32,239 nucleotides of DNA from an uncultured Neomegalonema sp. (GCA_937995735.1 CALKIZ010000101.1:1-32239); one strand, 5' to 3'; shown: positions 6,774-16,130, counted from the stretch's first letter. Notes: generated from the letters alone by a model not told the origin. Translations and numbers: made by a program.

Positions 6774-9644
6774 TCACCGGTTAAACTGGGCATCAAAGAT
6801 CGTTTTGACAGCGCGTTGTGCTTGCGTCAGTTTTTCCAGTACCGCCACAAAATCGGGAACCTCTAATGCCCGCGCGATGGCAGCGCCGAGGGCCGGGGAT
6901 GCGGTTTCTTTTGAGAGTGGTTTGTCGAGGGCAAGGCGTGAGAATTGTAGAATGGCGGTTTGCAGACGATGGGCCGCATCGAGAATGTCGCGCTCTTCTT
7001 GCGTTAGGACCGAGGCATCCGCTAAGGCCGCCATTGTGTCTTGCGCCGTCACCGTTTTAAGCGACCCGCATCCCGCCAGCAAAAGACGGGTTTGCAGAAC
7101 GAAATCTATGTCGAGCATTCCGCCGCTGGCCAGTTTTACATTAAGGGGTTGTTTGTAAGCGCCGGGATTGGCGTCGATCAGGCGATGCCGCATTTCCAGT
7201 GCGTTTTCCAAGGTCGCCGCCCGCTCCCTCGGCATGGCCAAAACCTGATTAACGGCTTCCCGTGTGCGGTTGAGCAAATCAGCGGGACCGCAAATAATCC
7301 GCCCCCGTGTCAGGGACATATGCTCCCATGTCCAAGCCTCTTCCGCTTGATATTTTTTAAATGCTTTTAACCTTGTTGCAAGAGGACCAGAGCGCCCCGA
7401 CGGGCGCAACCGCATGTCAACTTCGTAAAGCGCACCCTCCGTCGTTGGTGCTGTCATGGCCCGCACCAGCCTTTGCGTCCAACGGGCAAAATATTGTTGA
7501 GGAGAAAGCGGCGACGGGCCATCGGACGCCTCTTCCGTATCGTCATAAATAACCAGAAGATCGAGATCGCTGGAGGCCGTCATCTCTCGCGCGCCTAAAC
7601 GTCCCATCGCCAAAACACACGCGCCGTCGCCCGGCGGATTGCCATGCCGCCGCGCCATTTGTGCCGTCACATGCGGAGCCAGCGCACGGATGCAGGTATC
7701 GGCCAAGGCAGTATATCCTTGCGCGGCTTCTTCCGGTGATGTGATGCCGCGCAGTAATTGCGCGCCAATGCGGAAGTGCTTTTCTTTCGACCAGCGGCGG
7801 CAGGTGTTGAGAGTTTCTTCGAAGTCATCGCCCTCCGGCAAAGCCGCCGACAGCTCATCAATCAACGCATTTGCATCGGGGATCGGCTCGAAGAAATCTT
7901 GCGCCAGCATCGCGTCGATGACTTGTGCGTTGCGGCCAAGGTAATGCGCGAGGCGCGGGGCGGCAGCGCATATCTCTGTCAGCAGATCAAGCAAGTTCGG
8001 GTTCGCTTCAAACAGCGAGAGAATCTGAACGCCCGACGGAAGCCCATGCAAAAACCGGTCAAACTCTGCAAGCGCGCCGTCGGGATCATGCGCCGAGGCC
8101 GTCGCATCAATGATGCGCGGGATCAGCCTGTCCAGTTTTGCCTGAGCGCGCGGTGTCTTGGTCGCGGTCAAGGATGCGCTGCTCCACCCCGTCAGCACCG
8201 CCGCCGAGCGCACCGGATCACCAAAGCCTTTCCCGGCGAGCATCTCGGCAATTTGCTCCCCGGTCTGTGCCGAGAGCGGCACGGTGCTGTCATCGGCAAC
8301 ATCTTCATTAAAGAGACGCTCGAAATGACCGGCCACGCGCGTCAGGTGAAACCGCAACTCTGACTCGAGTGATGGCACATCGGGAAGGCCGCAAAAATTT
8401 GCCACGCGAAGGAGGCCCGCTTCGTCATTTGGCATCGTATGCGTCTGGGCATCCTCGAGCATTTGCAGCCGATGTTCGAGTGTTCGCAGATATTCATAAC
8501 TTTGCGAGAGTTCTTCCTGAGTTTTCGAAGTGGCCCATCCGTGTTTTACAAGAGTTTTTAGGGTGTTTTGCGTCTTGCGTTCACGCAATTCCGGTTCACG
8601 GCCACCCGCGATGAGTTGTTGCGTCTGGGCGAAAAATTCGATCTCCCGAATGCCGCCGCGCCCGAGCTTTATATTGTGCCCGGCGACAGCGATCTCTGCA
8701 TGGCCTTTATGCTGGTGAATCAAGGACTTCATGTTGCGGACGTCTTCGATCGTCGCGAAATCAAGGTACTTGCGCCAGACAAACGGAAGCATTCCGCGTA
8801 GGAATTCTTCACCCGCAGCGATGTCTCCGGCCACTGCGCGGGCTTTGATAAAAGCCGCACGCTCCCAGTTTTGGCCGAAACTTTCGTAATATCGCTCCGC
8901 TGCATCCATACCCATGCAAGCGGCGGTCGAGCTGGGATCGGGGCGCAGGCGCAAATCAACCCGGTGGACATACCCGTCAGCCGTTTGATCTGAAAGGATT
9001 TTTACGAACTGCCGGGTAAGCTGATTAAAGCGTTGCTTGATGCGGGCATACTCATCGGCAGCGTGACGCTCCGGGTCGAAGAAGAAGATCAAGTCAACGT
9101 CAGACGAATAATTCAGCTCTCCAGCGCCGAGTTTTCCAAGGCCCAAAATAGCCAAACCTGATGATTCTACAGGGTTTTTCGGATCAAGCGGCAACAGTCC
9201 CCGGCGGCTGAAATCACGCAGCAGCCATCCAGCAGCCGCAGAAATGCTGGCATCCGCAAAGGCTGAAATCTGTTCGAGAACAATATCAAGGCTCCAAACG
9301 CCGCCAAGATCGCATAGCGCAGTCATCAGCGCGGACCGGCGTTTTTGCAGACGAAGACCGTACATAAGCGCTTCTTGCGTTTCTGCCTCTACCGCCAGTA
9401 CCTTGGTTTCGTTGATGATTTCAGCCATCGTCTCAGTAGGATCATTATCAAATTTGGATTTGAGAAACTCCGCTTCAACCTCAATCAAACGAGTCAAATA
9501 AGGACTGCAACCGGCCACCCCTCGAATAAGCGGCTCGAACGCCGGCGGAAGTCCCTCGCAGTTCTTGACCCATACGATGCCGGTGCGCTCATCATTATTG
9601 GGGATGGGAGCCGTTTTAATCAGGTCTGAAAATGTGAGTGTCAT
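6774..9644 (-). CDS. glnE: Bifunctional glutamine synthetase adenylyltransferase/deadenylase GlnE
   Basis: A 956-residue GlnE, close to the E. coli length. It adenylylates and deadenylylates glutamine synthetase in response to PII, tuning ammonia assimilation. The N-terminal deadenylylase nucleotidyltransferase motif is GLGKLGAGELNYSSDVDL (168-185; D182, D184), with RVDLRLRPD at 228-236. The C-terminal adenylylase motif is LAMGRLGAREMTASSDLDLL (678-697; D693, D695), with EVDMRLRPSG following. The two PII-response/helical regions lie after each. Both active sites look intact. The ATG at 9644 has only a weak ribosome-binding site, but the N-terminus matches the family. It is transcribed alone, away from tRNA-Asp. 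Confidence 0.97.
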   Translation of the reverse strand: MTLTFSDLIKTAPIPNNDERTGIVWVKNCEGLPPAFEPLIRGVAGCSPYLTRLIEVEAEFLKSKFDNDPTETMAEIINETKVLAVEAETQEALMYGLRLQKRRSALMTALCDLGGVWSLDIVLEQISAFADASISAAAGWLLRDFSRRGLLPLDPKNPVESSGLAILGLGKLGAGELNYSSDVDLIFFFDPERHAADEYARIKQRFNQLTRQFVKILSDQTADGYVHRVDLRLRPDPSSTAACMGMDAAERYYESFGQNWERAAFIKARAVAGDIAAGEEFLRGMLPFVWRKYLDFATIEDVRNMKSLIHQHKGHAEIAVAGHNIKLGRGGIREIEFFAQTQQLIAGGREPELRERKTQNTLKTLVKHGWATSKTQEELSQSYEYLRTLEHRLQMLEDAQTHTMPNDEAGLLRVANFCGLPDVPSLESELRFHLTRVAGHFERLFNEDVADDSTVPLSAQTGEQIAEMLAGKGFGDPVRSAAVLTGWSSASLTATKTPRAQAKLDRLIPRIIDATASAHDPDGALAEFDRFLHGLPSGVQILSLFEANPNLLDLLTEICAAAPRLAHYLGRNAQVIDAMLAQDFFEPIPDANALIDELSAALPEGDDFEETLNTCRRWSKEKHFRIGAQLLRGITSPEEAAQGYTALADTCIRALAPHVTAQMARRHGNPPGDGACVLAMGRLGAREMTASSDLDLLVIYDDTEEASDGPSPLSPQQYFARWTQRLVRAMTAPTTEGALYEVDMRLRPSGRSGPLATRLKAFKKYQAEEAWTWEHMSLTRGRIICGPADLLNRTREAVNQVLAMPRERAATLENALEMRHRLIDANPGAYKQPLNVKLASGGMLDIDFVLQTRLLLAGCGSLKTVTAQDTMAALADASVLTQEERDILDAAHRLQTAILQFSRLALDKPLSKETASPALGAAIARALEVPDFVAVLEKLTQAQRAVKTIFDAQFNR

Positions 9645-9850
9645 TTCAATAGACTATCAGGAGAGTATCAGTGTTACCAAGGGGTCTTGCTGCGGAAAAA
9701 TGGAGAGCGCTTTCGGGCTTCTGGTCAGGAAATCGTCTGGCGAAGGCGGCTGACTCAGGTGAATCGTGTTTCTAACGATTTCTTTCAAGACACTGCTTGA
9801 CGCATGGCATCGCTCGGATTAAACGAACGGCTCGCACATTAGTGCGATGC

Positions 9851-9927
9851 GCGGTTGTAGCTCAGTTGGTTAGAGTACCGGCCTGTCACGCCGGGGGTCG
9901 CGGGTTCGAGTCCCGTCAACCGCGCCA
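9851..9927 (+). tRNA. tRNA-Asp (anticodon GTC), CCA encoded
   Basis: Cloverleaf: acceptor GCGGTTG/CAACCGC, D arm GCTC/GAGT, anticodon stem CCGGC/GCCGG around CTGTCAC (anticodon GTC), variable GGGTC, T arm GCGGG-TTCGAGT-CCCGT, discriminator G, and encoded CCA at 9925-9927. It is a standard aspartate tRNA. Confidence 0.96.
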
Positions 9928-10037
9928 CTTTTCCTGAAGCGTTTTCTTGTTGCAGACCGGCACCCGGTAAGTCGTTGGATTTTAAATTCCTGAAAAATAT
10001 CGCTCACGCATCCGTTTGGGTGTTAGATTAGGCCGTA

Positions 10038-10940
10038 ATGAGCCTTCCGATCATCCACCACCCCGAATACAGAGCCAATTTGAACCCGACACATCGTTTC
10101 CCGATGTCAAAATACGGCTATCTGCGCGAAGCATTGATTGAGAACGGGTTTTTGCTCGACAATCCGGCTTTTTCTCCAGAGCCGGCCAATGAAGATATTC
10201 TGATACAAGCCCATGATCCCGCCTATGTCGCTCGCGCCCTCACAGAGTCTCTCACACATGAAGAAATAAAGCGGATCGGGCTGCCGCAAACTGAGCAAAT
10301 TATCCGCCGGGCCAGGTTTGCAGCCGCCGGTACGTTGCTCGCGGCTGATCAAGCCTTGGAGGGAGGTATCGCCTGCAATGCAGCAGGTGGAAGCCACCAC
10401 GCACGGTTCGAACATGGTGCCGGATATTGTGTCTTTAATGATGTCGCTGTCGCGGTTCGAGCCTTACAAGCTGAAGGTACTGCGCACCGCATTCTCATCA
10501 TTGACTGTGACGTTCACCAGGGTGATGGCACTGCAGCGATTTTTGCCCGAGAGCGCAATGTCCTGACAATATCACTTCATGCAGAAAAGAACTTCCCGTT
10601 TAGGAAGGTCCCTAGCGACTTGGACGTGCCTTTGGCAGATGGCACAGGCAATGAATCTTACCTCGCTGCACTAAACCGCGCGCTGTCACAGGCCAACCTA
10701 GCGGGACCGTTTGATCTAATATTCTATAACGCCGGAGTGGATGTCCATGAAAGTGACCGTTTGGGTCGATTGTCACTCACAGATGACGGCATTCGGACCA
10801 GAGATGCGACGGTGTTGGATTGGGCAAAAGCGGGAAACGAGCCTATCGCCTGTGTTCTTGGCGGCGGGTATGGCAATGATCCCCGCATCATTGCCCGGCG
10901 GCACTTAATCCTGTTTGAGGAAGCTGCAAAGCGTATTTGA
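10038..10940 (+). CDS. Histone-deacetylase-family zinc amidohydrolase
   Basis: A 300-residue protein of the arginase/deacetylase superfamily. Such bacterial proteins remove acetyl groups from lysine-like or polyamine substrates in the cytosol. The active-site pair is GGSHHA (H120, H121). The zinc ligands are D158 and H160 in IIDCDVHQGDGTA and D235 in NAGVDVHESDRLG. The transition-state Tyr lies in GGGYGND. The length and short loops resemble the small single-domain class rather than acetylpolyamine amidohydrolases. The ATG is preceded by a modest AGG. It is transcribed alone, downstream of tRNA-Asp. The substrate is unknown. Confidence 0.9.
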   Translation: MSLPIIHHPEYRANLNPTHRFPMSKYGYLREALIENGFLLDNPAFSPEPANEDILIQAHDPAYVARALTESLTHEEIKRIGLPQTEQIIRRARFAAAGTLLAADQALEGGIACNAAGGSHHARFEHGAGYCVFNDVAVAVRALQAEGTAHRILIIDCDVHQGDGTAAIFARERNVLTISLHAEKNFPFRKVPSDLDVPLADGTGNESYLAALNRALSQANLAGPFDLIFYNAGVDVHESDRLGRLSLTDDGIRTRDATVLDWAKAGNEPIACVLGGGYGNDPRIIARRHLILFEEAAKRI

Positions 10941-10968
10941 AGCGCAATCATCATATGGGGCAAGCCCG

Positions 10969-11235
10969 TCATATGCGCCCCTCGCTAGCCAATTTACCAT
11001 AAAGCGCATCCACGGAGGCCCAATCCCCACTCTCTAACGCATAGATATAAGCATGAGTTAGGTGAAACGACTTTTGGCGGGCATCATCTTCCCAAAATCG
11101 CACAGCAAGTTTATGCAGCACCAGCATTCCGAGCGCATCCCCTGTTCCATGCTTGTCGCGAAGAGCTTGGTCTAGGGCAGTAGCGGCGGCCTTGCGGTCC
11201 GTTTCGATAAGGCGGCTAAGTTCCTCAAGATTCAT
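10969..11235 (-). CDS. Small uncharacterised helical protein
   Basis: An 88-residue protein starting MNLEELSRLIETDRKAAAT. It appears wholly alpha-helical (HKLAVRFWEDDARQKSFHLTHAYIYALESGDWASVDALYGKL), with a TPR-like look at the C-terminus. I recognise no named family. A TTG directly before the ATG extends the frame by one codon, but the ATG has GAGG 7 nt upstream and is preferred. It converges on the deacetylase-like gene, with 28 bp between stops, and lies downstream of fabI on the same strand. Confidence 0.65.
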   Translation of the reverse strand: MNLEELSRLIETDRKAAATALDQALRDKHGTGDALGMLVLHKLAVRFWEDDARQKSFHLTHAYIYALESGDWASVDALYGKLASEGRI

Positions 11236-11325
11236 CAAGCTGCCTCACGTATCAAGTAACGGAGGTATCCCGGTGCTAACCGTGTGATCCCTGAAACTTT
11301 ATTCACCGGTAGCGCGAACCACTCA

Positions 11326-12138
11326 TTAAGTGACGGTTATGTCCGGCGCGTCTTCGGCTTTCATACCGACGATGTGATACCCGCAATCGACATGATGCGT
11401 TTCGCCAGTCACACCGGAGCTTAGATCGCTGACAAGATAAAACCCAGCACGCCCGACATCATCTTGCGACACGTTCCTGCGCAAAGGCGAGTTGTACTCA
11501 TTCCATTTCAGAATATAGCGAAAATCTCCGATACCCGAAGCTGCTAATGTTTTCATGGGACCGGCAGAAAGAGCGTTAACCCGGATGCCTTTTGAACCAA
11601 GGTCCATCGCCATATAGCGCACACTTGCTTCGAGAGCCGCTTTCGCAACACCCATGACGTTGTAATGCGGCATGACGCGCTCTGCTCCATAATATGTAAG
11701 CGTCAACATCGACCCGCCTTCGGTCATCAGCTTTTCAGCGCGTTGGGCAATAGCCGTAAATGAATAACACGAAATATTCATGGTGCGGTCGAAATTTTCC
11801 ATGCTGGTGTCGACATACCGGCCTTTGAGTTCTGCTTTATCTGAGAATGCAATTGCATGGACAACAAAATCCAGTTTGCCCCATTCGCTTTCGAGACGTT
11901 CAAACACGGCATCAACTGAAGTCATGTCTGTTACATCGCATGGCAGTACCATTGACGAGCCAACACTTGCTGCAAGAGGTTCAACGCGCTTTTTCAGGGC
12001 ATCCCCTTGAAACGTGAATGCCATTTCGGCACCGTGCTCGGCACATTGTTTTGCAATAGCCCACGCGATTGAGCGTTCATTAGCAACCCCCATGACGAGG
12101 CCGCGTTTACCGGAAAGGATGGGTTTTGGTCCGCTCAT
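11326..12138 (-). CDS. fabI: Enoyl-ACP reductase (NADH) FabI
   Basis: A 270-residue short-chain dehydrogenase that reduces enoyl-ACP in fatty-acid elongation. The cofactor segment is KRGLVMGVANERSIAWAIA. The catalytic set aligns with E. coli Tyr146/Tyr156/Lys163: Y149 in LTYYGAERVM, Y159 and K166 in HYNVMGVAKAALE. The ATG at 12138 gives the usual FabI N-terminus and has AGGCG upstream. The frame extends to a GTG at 12186, which would add 16 atypical residues. The residue aligned with E. coli Gly93 is Ala97 (HAIAFSD), a position linked to triclosan sensitivity. It lies downstream of the Sel1-repeat gene on the same strand. Confidence 0.95.
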   Translation of the reverse strand: MSGPKPILSGKRGLVMGVANERSIAWAIAKQCAEHGAEMAFTFQGDALKKRVEPLAASVGSSMVLPCDVTDMTSVDAVFERLESEWGKLDFVVHAIAFSDKAELKGRYVDTSMENFDRTMNISCYSFTAIAQRAEKLMTEGGSMLTLTYYGAERVMPHYNVMGVAKAALEASVRYMAMDLGSKGIRVNALSAGPMKTLAASGIGDFRYILKWNEYNSPLRRNVSQDDVGRAGFYLVSDLSSGVTGETHHVDCGYHIVGMKAEDAPDITVT

Positions 12139-12251
12139 TATGACGCCTGAGTTTGGCCCAACTGCCGAAATTGGCATAACGGGCACGATTAAACGAAATA
12201 CGGCGCAAGGTCTCCCCCGCGCCGTGCATCGTACACATTGCGATTAAAGGG

Positions 12252-13610
12252 TCAACGCGCCCTGCCACTCGCAGCATGTCTTTGTTCAGCAATGCTAATC
12301 TCTTCAGCGGAAAGACGTGCCGCTAGGTTAGCAAGTGCAGTTGCCGCGCGCTCGCTTCCGCCAGCTGCTGCACTGCGCCACAGGCTGTAGGCTTCTGAGC
12401 GATTCAAAACAACGCCTTCACCTCTGTTATAGAGACGTCCCATCCAAAATTGCGCTGCAGGCATCCCCGCATTAGCCAGAGGCATCAATAGCGCCGTAGC
12501 CTCATCAAACCGACCGTCACGATATGCTCTTTCAGCCATTTTCATCCGTGCAATCGGGTCGCCCGGGGCCCGGCGGGAAGACGCCGATGTCTTCGGAGAT
12601 GCCTTGGAGGCAACTTTTTTGCGAACAACTTCAGGAGCCGGCGGGGGCGGTGCGTAAGTGATTTTGACCTTTTCAGGGATATTAATCACCAAAGGTTCAT
12701 TCCCTTTAGGCGCATCCGCTACTTTTTGACCAGGTTTGCGTGCCGGTGTCCGCGTAACATTGATTATTGGACGGTCACCATTAACGCCGCTTTCCTCAGC
12801 CGATGAAGTGTAGCTTGGCGTCGCTTCACCATTGTCTTCGCCATTTAGTTTTTCGAATTCGAGTGGCGATGAATTATCGGAATCAATTTTTTTGATCGAT
12901 AGGACAGGATTATTCGCGGCTTTTTTCTTTTCTGCCTCCGCGAGTTGGGCCGCTTTTTCCTCTGCTTCAGCTTTTGCTTTCGCCTCAGCCGCCGCATCGG
13001 CTTTCTCAGCGGCCTCAGCTGCAGCTCGAGCCGCTTTGGACTGTTCCCGCTCGAGATTTTCGCCGATGCCGGCTTCCAGTGCTTCTAAGCGTGCAACTGC
13101 CCGCTTTTGACCTTTACCTGCTGCAATTCGATACAGGTCGGCGGCAAATTCCTGATCTTGGTCAACGCCAATGCCTTTTTCATACATCAGACCAAGATTG
13201 TACTGCGCCAGAGCATTACCTTGATCCGCAGCTTTGGCAAACCAGCTCGCAGCTGTCTCAGGATTGCGATCCACCCCTTTTCCGGTAAGAAGTTGGAAAG
13301 CGACGTTAACTTGTGCCTCGGGGGATCCTAGTTTAGCGGCCTGATCATACAGTTCAAAGGCTTTGCTATCATCCTGTTGTACGCCAAGCCCGAGCCTGTA
13401 GATCTGTGCCAACATATTAATCGCATTGACGTCACCCTTCTCGGCCAGAGGTTCCCATGTGGTGATGGCTTCGTCGTATTTTCCGCTTTCATAAGCGGCA
13501 ACACCGGCTGCAAAACCTTCAGCATCTTGCGCGACGACAGGAGTGACGGCAAAAACAAGACCGCCGATAAGCGCAGCTGTCGCAGTGAATTTCAAAAGGC
13601 GAGGACGCAT
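12252..13610 (-). CDS. Exported Sel1-repeat protein with coiled-coil linker
   Basis: A 452-residue protein with a signal peptide ending near PVVA/QD (about 27). An N-terminal block of Sel1-like repeats spans roughly 33-175, with units such as AAKLGSPEAQVNVAFQLLTG and AQYNLGLMYEKGIGV. An Ala/Glu/Lys-rich coiled coil (about 180-235) and a Pro/Lys-rich disordered stretch (about 240-350) follow. A final pair of Sel1-type repeats (AQFWMGRLYNRGEGV) ends the protein. Sel1 proteins are usually protein-interaction scaffolds, here predicted in the periplasm. AAGGTGG precedes the ATG. The role is unknown. The two-block layout resembles periplasmic envelope-assembly adaptors, but that is inference. Confidence 0.85.
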   Translation of the reverse strand: MRPRLLKFTATAALIGGLVFAVTPVVAQDAEGFAAGVAAYESGKYDEAITTWEPLAEKGDVNAINMLAQIYRLGLGVQQDDSKAFELYDQAAKLGSPEAQVNVAFQLLTGKGVDRNPETAASWFAKAADQGNALAQYNLGLMYEKGIGVDQDQEFAADLYRIAAGKGQKRAVARLEALEAGIGENLEREQSKAARAAAEAAEKADAAAEAKAKAEAEEKAAQLAEAEKKKAANNPVLSIKKIDSDNSSPLEFEKLNGEDNGEATPSYTSSAEESGVNGDRPIINVTRTPARKPGQKVADAPKGNEPLVINIPEKVKITYAPPPPAPEVVRKKVASKASPKTSASSRRAPGDPIARMKMAERAYRDGRFDEATALLMPLANAGMPAAQFWMGRLYNRGEGVVLNRSEAYSLWRSAAAGGSERAATALANLAARLSAEEISIAEQRHAASGRAR

Positions 13611-13703
13611 GATGCCACCTTGTCGTTAAATCATTAAGTTGCGTTAACAAAATAATTAAGCAAGACAAAGGCCAGAACCAAGCTCACGTCTCAGATATAG
13701 ATG

Positions 13704-13730
13704 TAAAAAAGACGGCATCAAGACGCCGCC
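13704..13730 (-). terminator. Rho-independent terminator of the surface-antigen gene
   Basis: On the minus strand a stem of about 6-7 bp (CGGCGT / ATGCCG) closes a CTTG loop. It is followed by TC and a run of seven T residues. It lies about 90 bp after the stop at 13822 and before the Sel1-repeat gene, separating the two transcripts. Confidence 0.75.
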
Positions 13731-13821
13731 TTTACATTTAATCAGTTTCCCAAACATAATAACGCCTGTACATTCCAAGCATTATAATACGTTAGCCTGA
13801 TGTTTGCTCGGTTTATTTCCG

Positions 13822-14466
13822 CTAAGAAACAATCTTCCAGCTACCATCCGGTTGACGGCAGGCTGTGCCTTTTGCTGTTTCGATTTGATCAGCGATAACG
13901 ATTGTTTGTTTATACTCACGACAACTCTGAGTTGCTGTAGCCGGTTGCGGATTGAACGCTGGTTGCGCGCTATAAGTTGAATCCACATAAGCAGGTTGTT
14001 GCTGGGTGTACGTTTGCTGCGTGTATGTCGGTTGAGTATAGGCAGGTTGTTGGTTGAAAGTCTGCTGCGTCGATACCGGCGTATATGCATATATTGGCGT
14101 TGTAGGAACAATCTCTCCACGAGCGCCCGTTTGAGGGTTTTCCCAACGCACCGGTTGGTTCGGCGGTGCCGTTTCAAGAGCGCGCTGTGTAGTTTGTTGT
14201 GCGATCAACTGGTCCTGTTGACTCAATTGATTGCCGATAGTCGCACCAACAGCACCACCAAGAATTGTTCCAGCAATGATCGCAGCGGTACGCCCACGAC
14301 CATCGCCCACTTGGGTTCCAGCGAGACCACCGGCAACTGCACCGAGAAGGCCGCCGACTGCGGTTCCGGTTTGCTGATTTCCGCCGCTACCATCAGCACA
14401 ACCGGCAAGACCAACTGCCAAAATTGAGGCAGATAAGGTAGCTTTATTCAATCCAAGCGTCATCAT
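13822..14466 (-). CDS. RT0821/17-kDa-type glycine-zipper surface lipoprotein with a Tyr/Gln-rich insert
   Basis: A 214-residue predicted outer-membrane lipoprotein. The lipobox VGLAGC puts the lipidated Cys at residue 23. A glycine zipper spans about 35-82 (GLLGAVAGGLAGTQVG, GTILGGAVGATIGNQL). The RT0821 halves are RWENPQTGARGEIVPT (108-122) and the C-terminal SCREYKQTIV to ACRQPDGSWKIV, whose Cys182 and Cys203 may form a disulfide. Between the halves is a Tyr/Gln/Pro/Thr-rich linker (about 126-180; repeats like AYTQPTYTQQ). GGAG lies just before the paired ATG-ATG start. It is divergent from pdxH. Confidence 0.85.
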   Translation of the reverse strand: MMTLGLNKATLSASILAVGLAGCADGSGGNQQTGTAVGGLLGAVAGGLAGTQVGDGRGRTAAIIAGTILGGAVGATIGNQLSQQDQLIAQQTTQRALETAPPNQPVRWENPQTGARGEIVPTTPIYAYTPVSTQQTFNQQPAYTQPTYTQQTYTQQQPAYVDSTYSAQPAFNPQPATATQSCREYKQTIVIADQIETAKGTACRQPDGSWKIVS

Positions 14467-14576
14467 AATGTCTCTCCAAGATAATGAAATATTCTATCGT
14501 GTTCTTTGCTCGACCAACTATGCAAGATAATGAGCATTTGAGGTGCGAATAGGGCGTACACAAAGGAAAACGCTGA

Positions 14577-15221
14577 ATGACCGAAAATATTCTCCAAGAT
14601 GCACATGATCGCCAAGAAGCCCGTAACGGATTGTTTTCAGGCGAAAATCCATATGATCTTGTGAGCGAATGGCTTAACAAAGCGTGGAAATCAGAGCCAA
14701 ATGATGCCAATGCTATGGCATTGGCAACGTCGAATGCCTCAGGGTTGCCAAACGCCCGAATGGTTCTCCTCAAAGAGATCGAACAAAGCGGGTTTGTCTT
14801 TTATACAAACGCCGAAAGCGCAAAAGGCGAAGAGCTTCGCGCAAATATGCAGGCTGCTTTTGTTCTGCATTGGAAAACACTTGGCCGTCAAGTCAGGGCG
14901 CGTGGCCCCGTCGAAGCCGTTTCTGCCGAACAATCCGACGCTTATTTTAATTCACGGCATCCGCAAAGCCGTGCGGGAGCCGTCGCCTCTCAGCAATCAC
15001 GCCCACTAGATGCGAGAGAAACCTTGGTTACGGCCACGGCGGCCATTCGCCAAGAACACGGAGACGACCATATCCCGCGCCCTGCCCACTGGCACGGCTA
15101 TCGGATTCGCCCCCTAGAGATCGAATTTTGGGCAGATGGAGAGCACCGATTGCATGACCGCTTCCGTTGGACACGAGACACGCTAGACGACCCTTGGACA
15201 ATTAAGCGTCTAAATCCTTAG
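14577..15221 (+). CDS. pdxH: Pyridoxine/pyridoxamine 5'-phosphate oxidase
   Basis: A 214-residue FMN enzyme that oxidises PNP/PMP to pyridoxal 5'-phosphate. Conserved segments are NARMVLLKEIEQSGFVFYTN, GRQVRARGPVE, YFNSRHPQSRAGAVAS (phosphate and FMN binding), HWHGYRIRPLEIEFW and the terminal RF-R-W-T through PWTIKRLNP. The length is typical. AGGAAAACGCTG precedes the ATG. It is divergent from the surface lipoprotein (110 bp between starts) and converges on the renalase-like gene, 16 bp from its stop. Confidence 0.96.
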   Translation: MTENILQDAHDRQEARNGLFSGENPYDLVSEWLNKAWKSEPNDANAMALATSNASGLPNARMVLLKEIEQSGFVFYTNAESAKGEELRANMQAAFVLHWKTLGRQVRARGPVEAVSAEQSDAYFNSRHPQSRAGAVASQQSRPLDARETLVTATAAIRQEHGDDHIPRPAHWHGYRIRPLEIEFWADGEHRLHDRFRWTRDTLDDPWTIKRLNP

Positions 15222-15237
15222 AAGGTACAGGCGCGGA

Positions 15238-16116
15238 TTAAAAAAGCGCAGATGCCATTGCCCTTCCGCTCTCCCATGCGTCTTCAACACGCGCCCCGAG
15301 ACACCAATCGCCGCCGACCAATAATGTCTGATCAGATGAGTGGATATAGGGTTGACCCAACGGTGTTGTCGTCAAGGCATAGCGCCAGCGATGGGCGGCG
15401 GCATAGGTAACCTCTGGTAATTCCCCGCGCATGGAACGGATGAGGTCGATAAGGTGTTCTTTCGCAATATCCTTATCGACCTCAAGATGTGTTTCGCTCC
15501 AATGCGCAGAGGCGTGGGCGACCCAACAGTCCTGACCGGCGTCTCGTTCGGGTTTTGATGCGTTTTTTGCTATCCACGCAATATCCGTCTCTCGCGAACG
15601 CCACATATCCGGCCAATCGGGAGGCGCTGCGAAGGCGATCATTAGCGTCCAGCATGGCGTTACCAATACTTCGGTCAGAGCTGTCGTTAGCTCGGGGAAC
15701 AACATGCGGGCTTGCGTGACCGGCACTGTCGATATGACGTGATCAAAATACTCGTCGCCGATCTTCCAACCAGCATTTGTTCTCTGTGGAGTGACTTGCT
15801 CGCCAAGCCGAATGTTCAATCCTTCGCTCATAGGCTTAATCAATGCATTCATCGCAGGTGTGCCAACGAACCACTCACCAGCACCATCAGGCCACCACGG
15901 CACGGCATGTTGGTCTAAATACTGACGAAACTCATCGCGCCGAGCCGTTACAAATTGCGCCCCATGATCAAACCGCAGCGAGTCTACTCTTCGCGTTGCT
16001 AGACGCCCTCCGAGGCCACGACTTTTCTCAAAAATCACAGGGGTTATACCGTTATCCGCCAACTTTCGCGCACAGGTTACCCCTGCCATTCCGGCCCCGA
16101 TGATTGCGACGCTCAT
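15238..16116 (-). CDS. FAD-dependent amine-oxidase/renalase-like oxidoreductase
   Basis: A 292-residue flavoprotein. The N-terminal Rossmann motif is AIIGAGMAGVTCARKL (GxGxxG) with the ribose-binding Glu in VIFEKSRGLGGRLATRR, then FDHGAQFVT, typical of renalase-like proteins. The C-terminal FAD motif is LLVGGDWCLGARVEDAWESG. Its start is 14 bp after the glpK stop on the same strand, with AAGGA at good spacing, so it is probably the last gene of the glpR-glpD-glpK transcript. The substrate is unknown. A link to glycerol metabolism rests on position only. Confidence 0.85.
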   Translation of the reverse strand: MSVAIIGAGMAGVTCARKLADNGITPVIFEKSRGLGGRLATRRVDSLRFDHGAQFVTARRDEFRQYLDQHAVPWWPDGAGEWFVGTPAMNALIKPMSEGLNIRLGEQVTPQRTNAGWKIGDEYFDHVISTVPVTQARMLFPELTTALTEVLVTPCWTLMIAFAAPPDWPDMWRSRETDIAWIAKNASKPERDAGQDCWVAHASAHWSETHLEVDKDIAKEHLIDLIRSMRGELPEVTYAAAHRWRYALTTTPLGQPYIHSSDQTLLVGGDWCLGARVEDAWESGRAMASALF

Positions 16117-16130
16117 GATTTATCCTTTAT

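Noticed and set aside
6420-6866. Plus-strand open frame across the intergenic repeats
   Set aside because: Its peptide is made of the typical read-through of dispersed palindromes (IPANAGIS, FAGMT) and it runs into the antisense of glnE.
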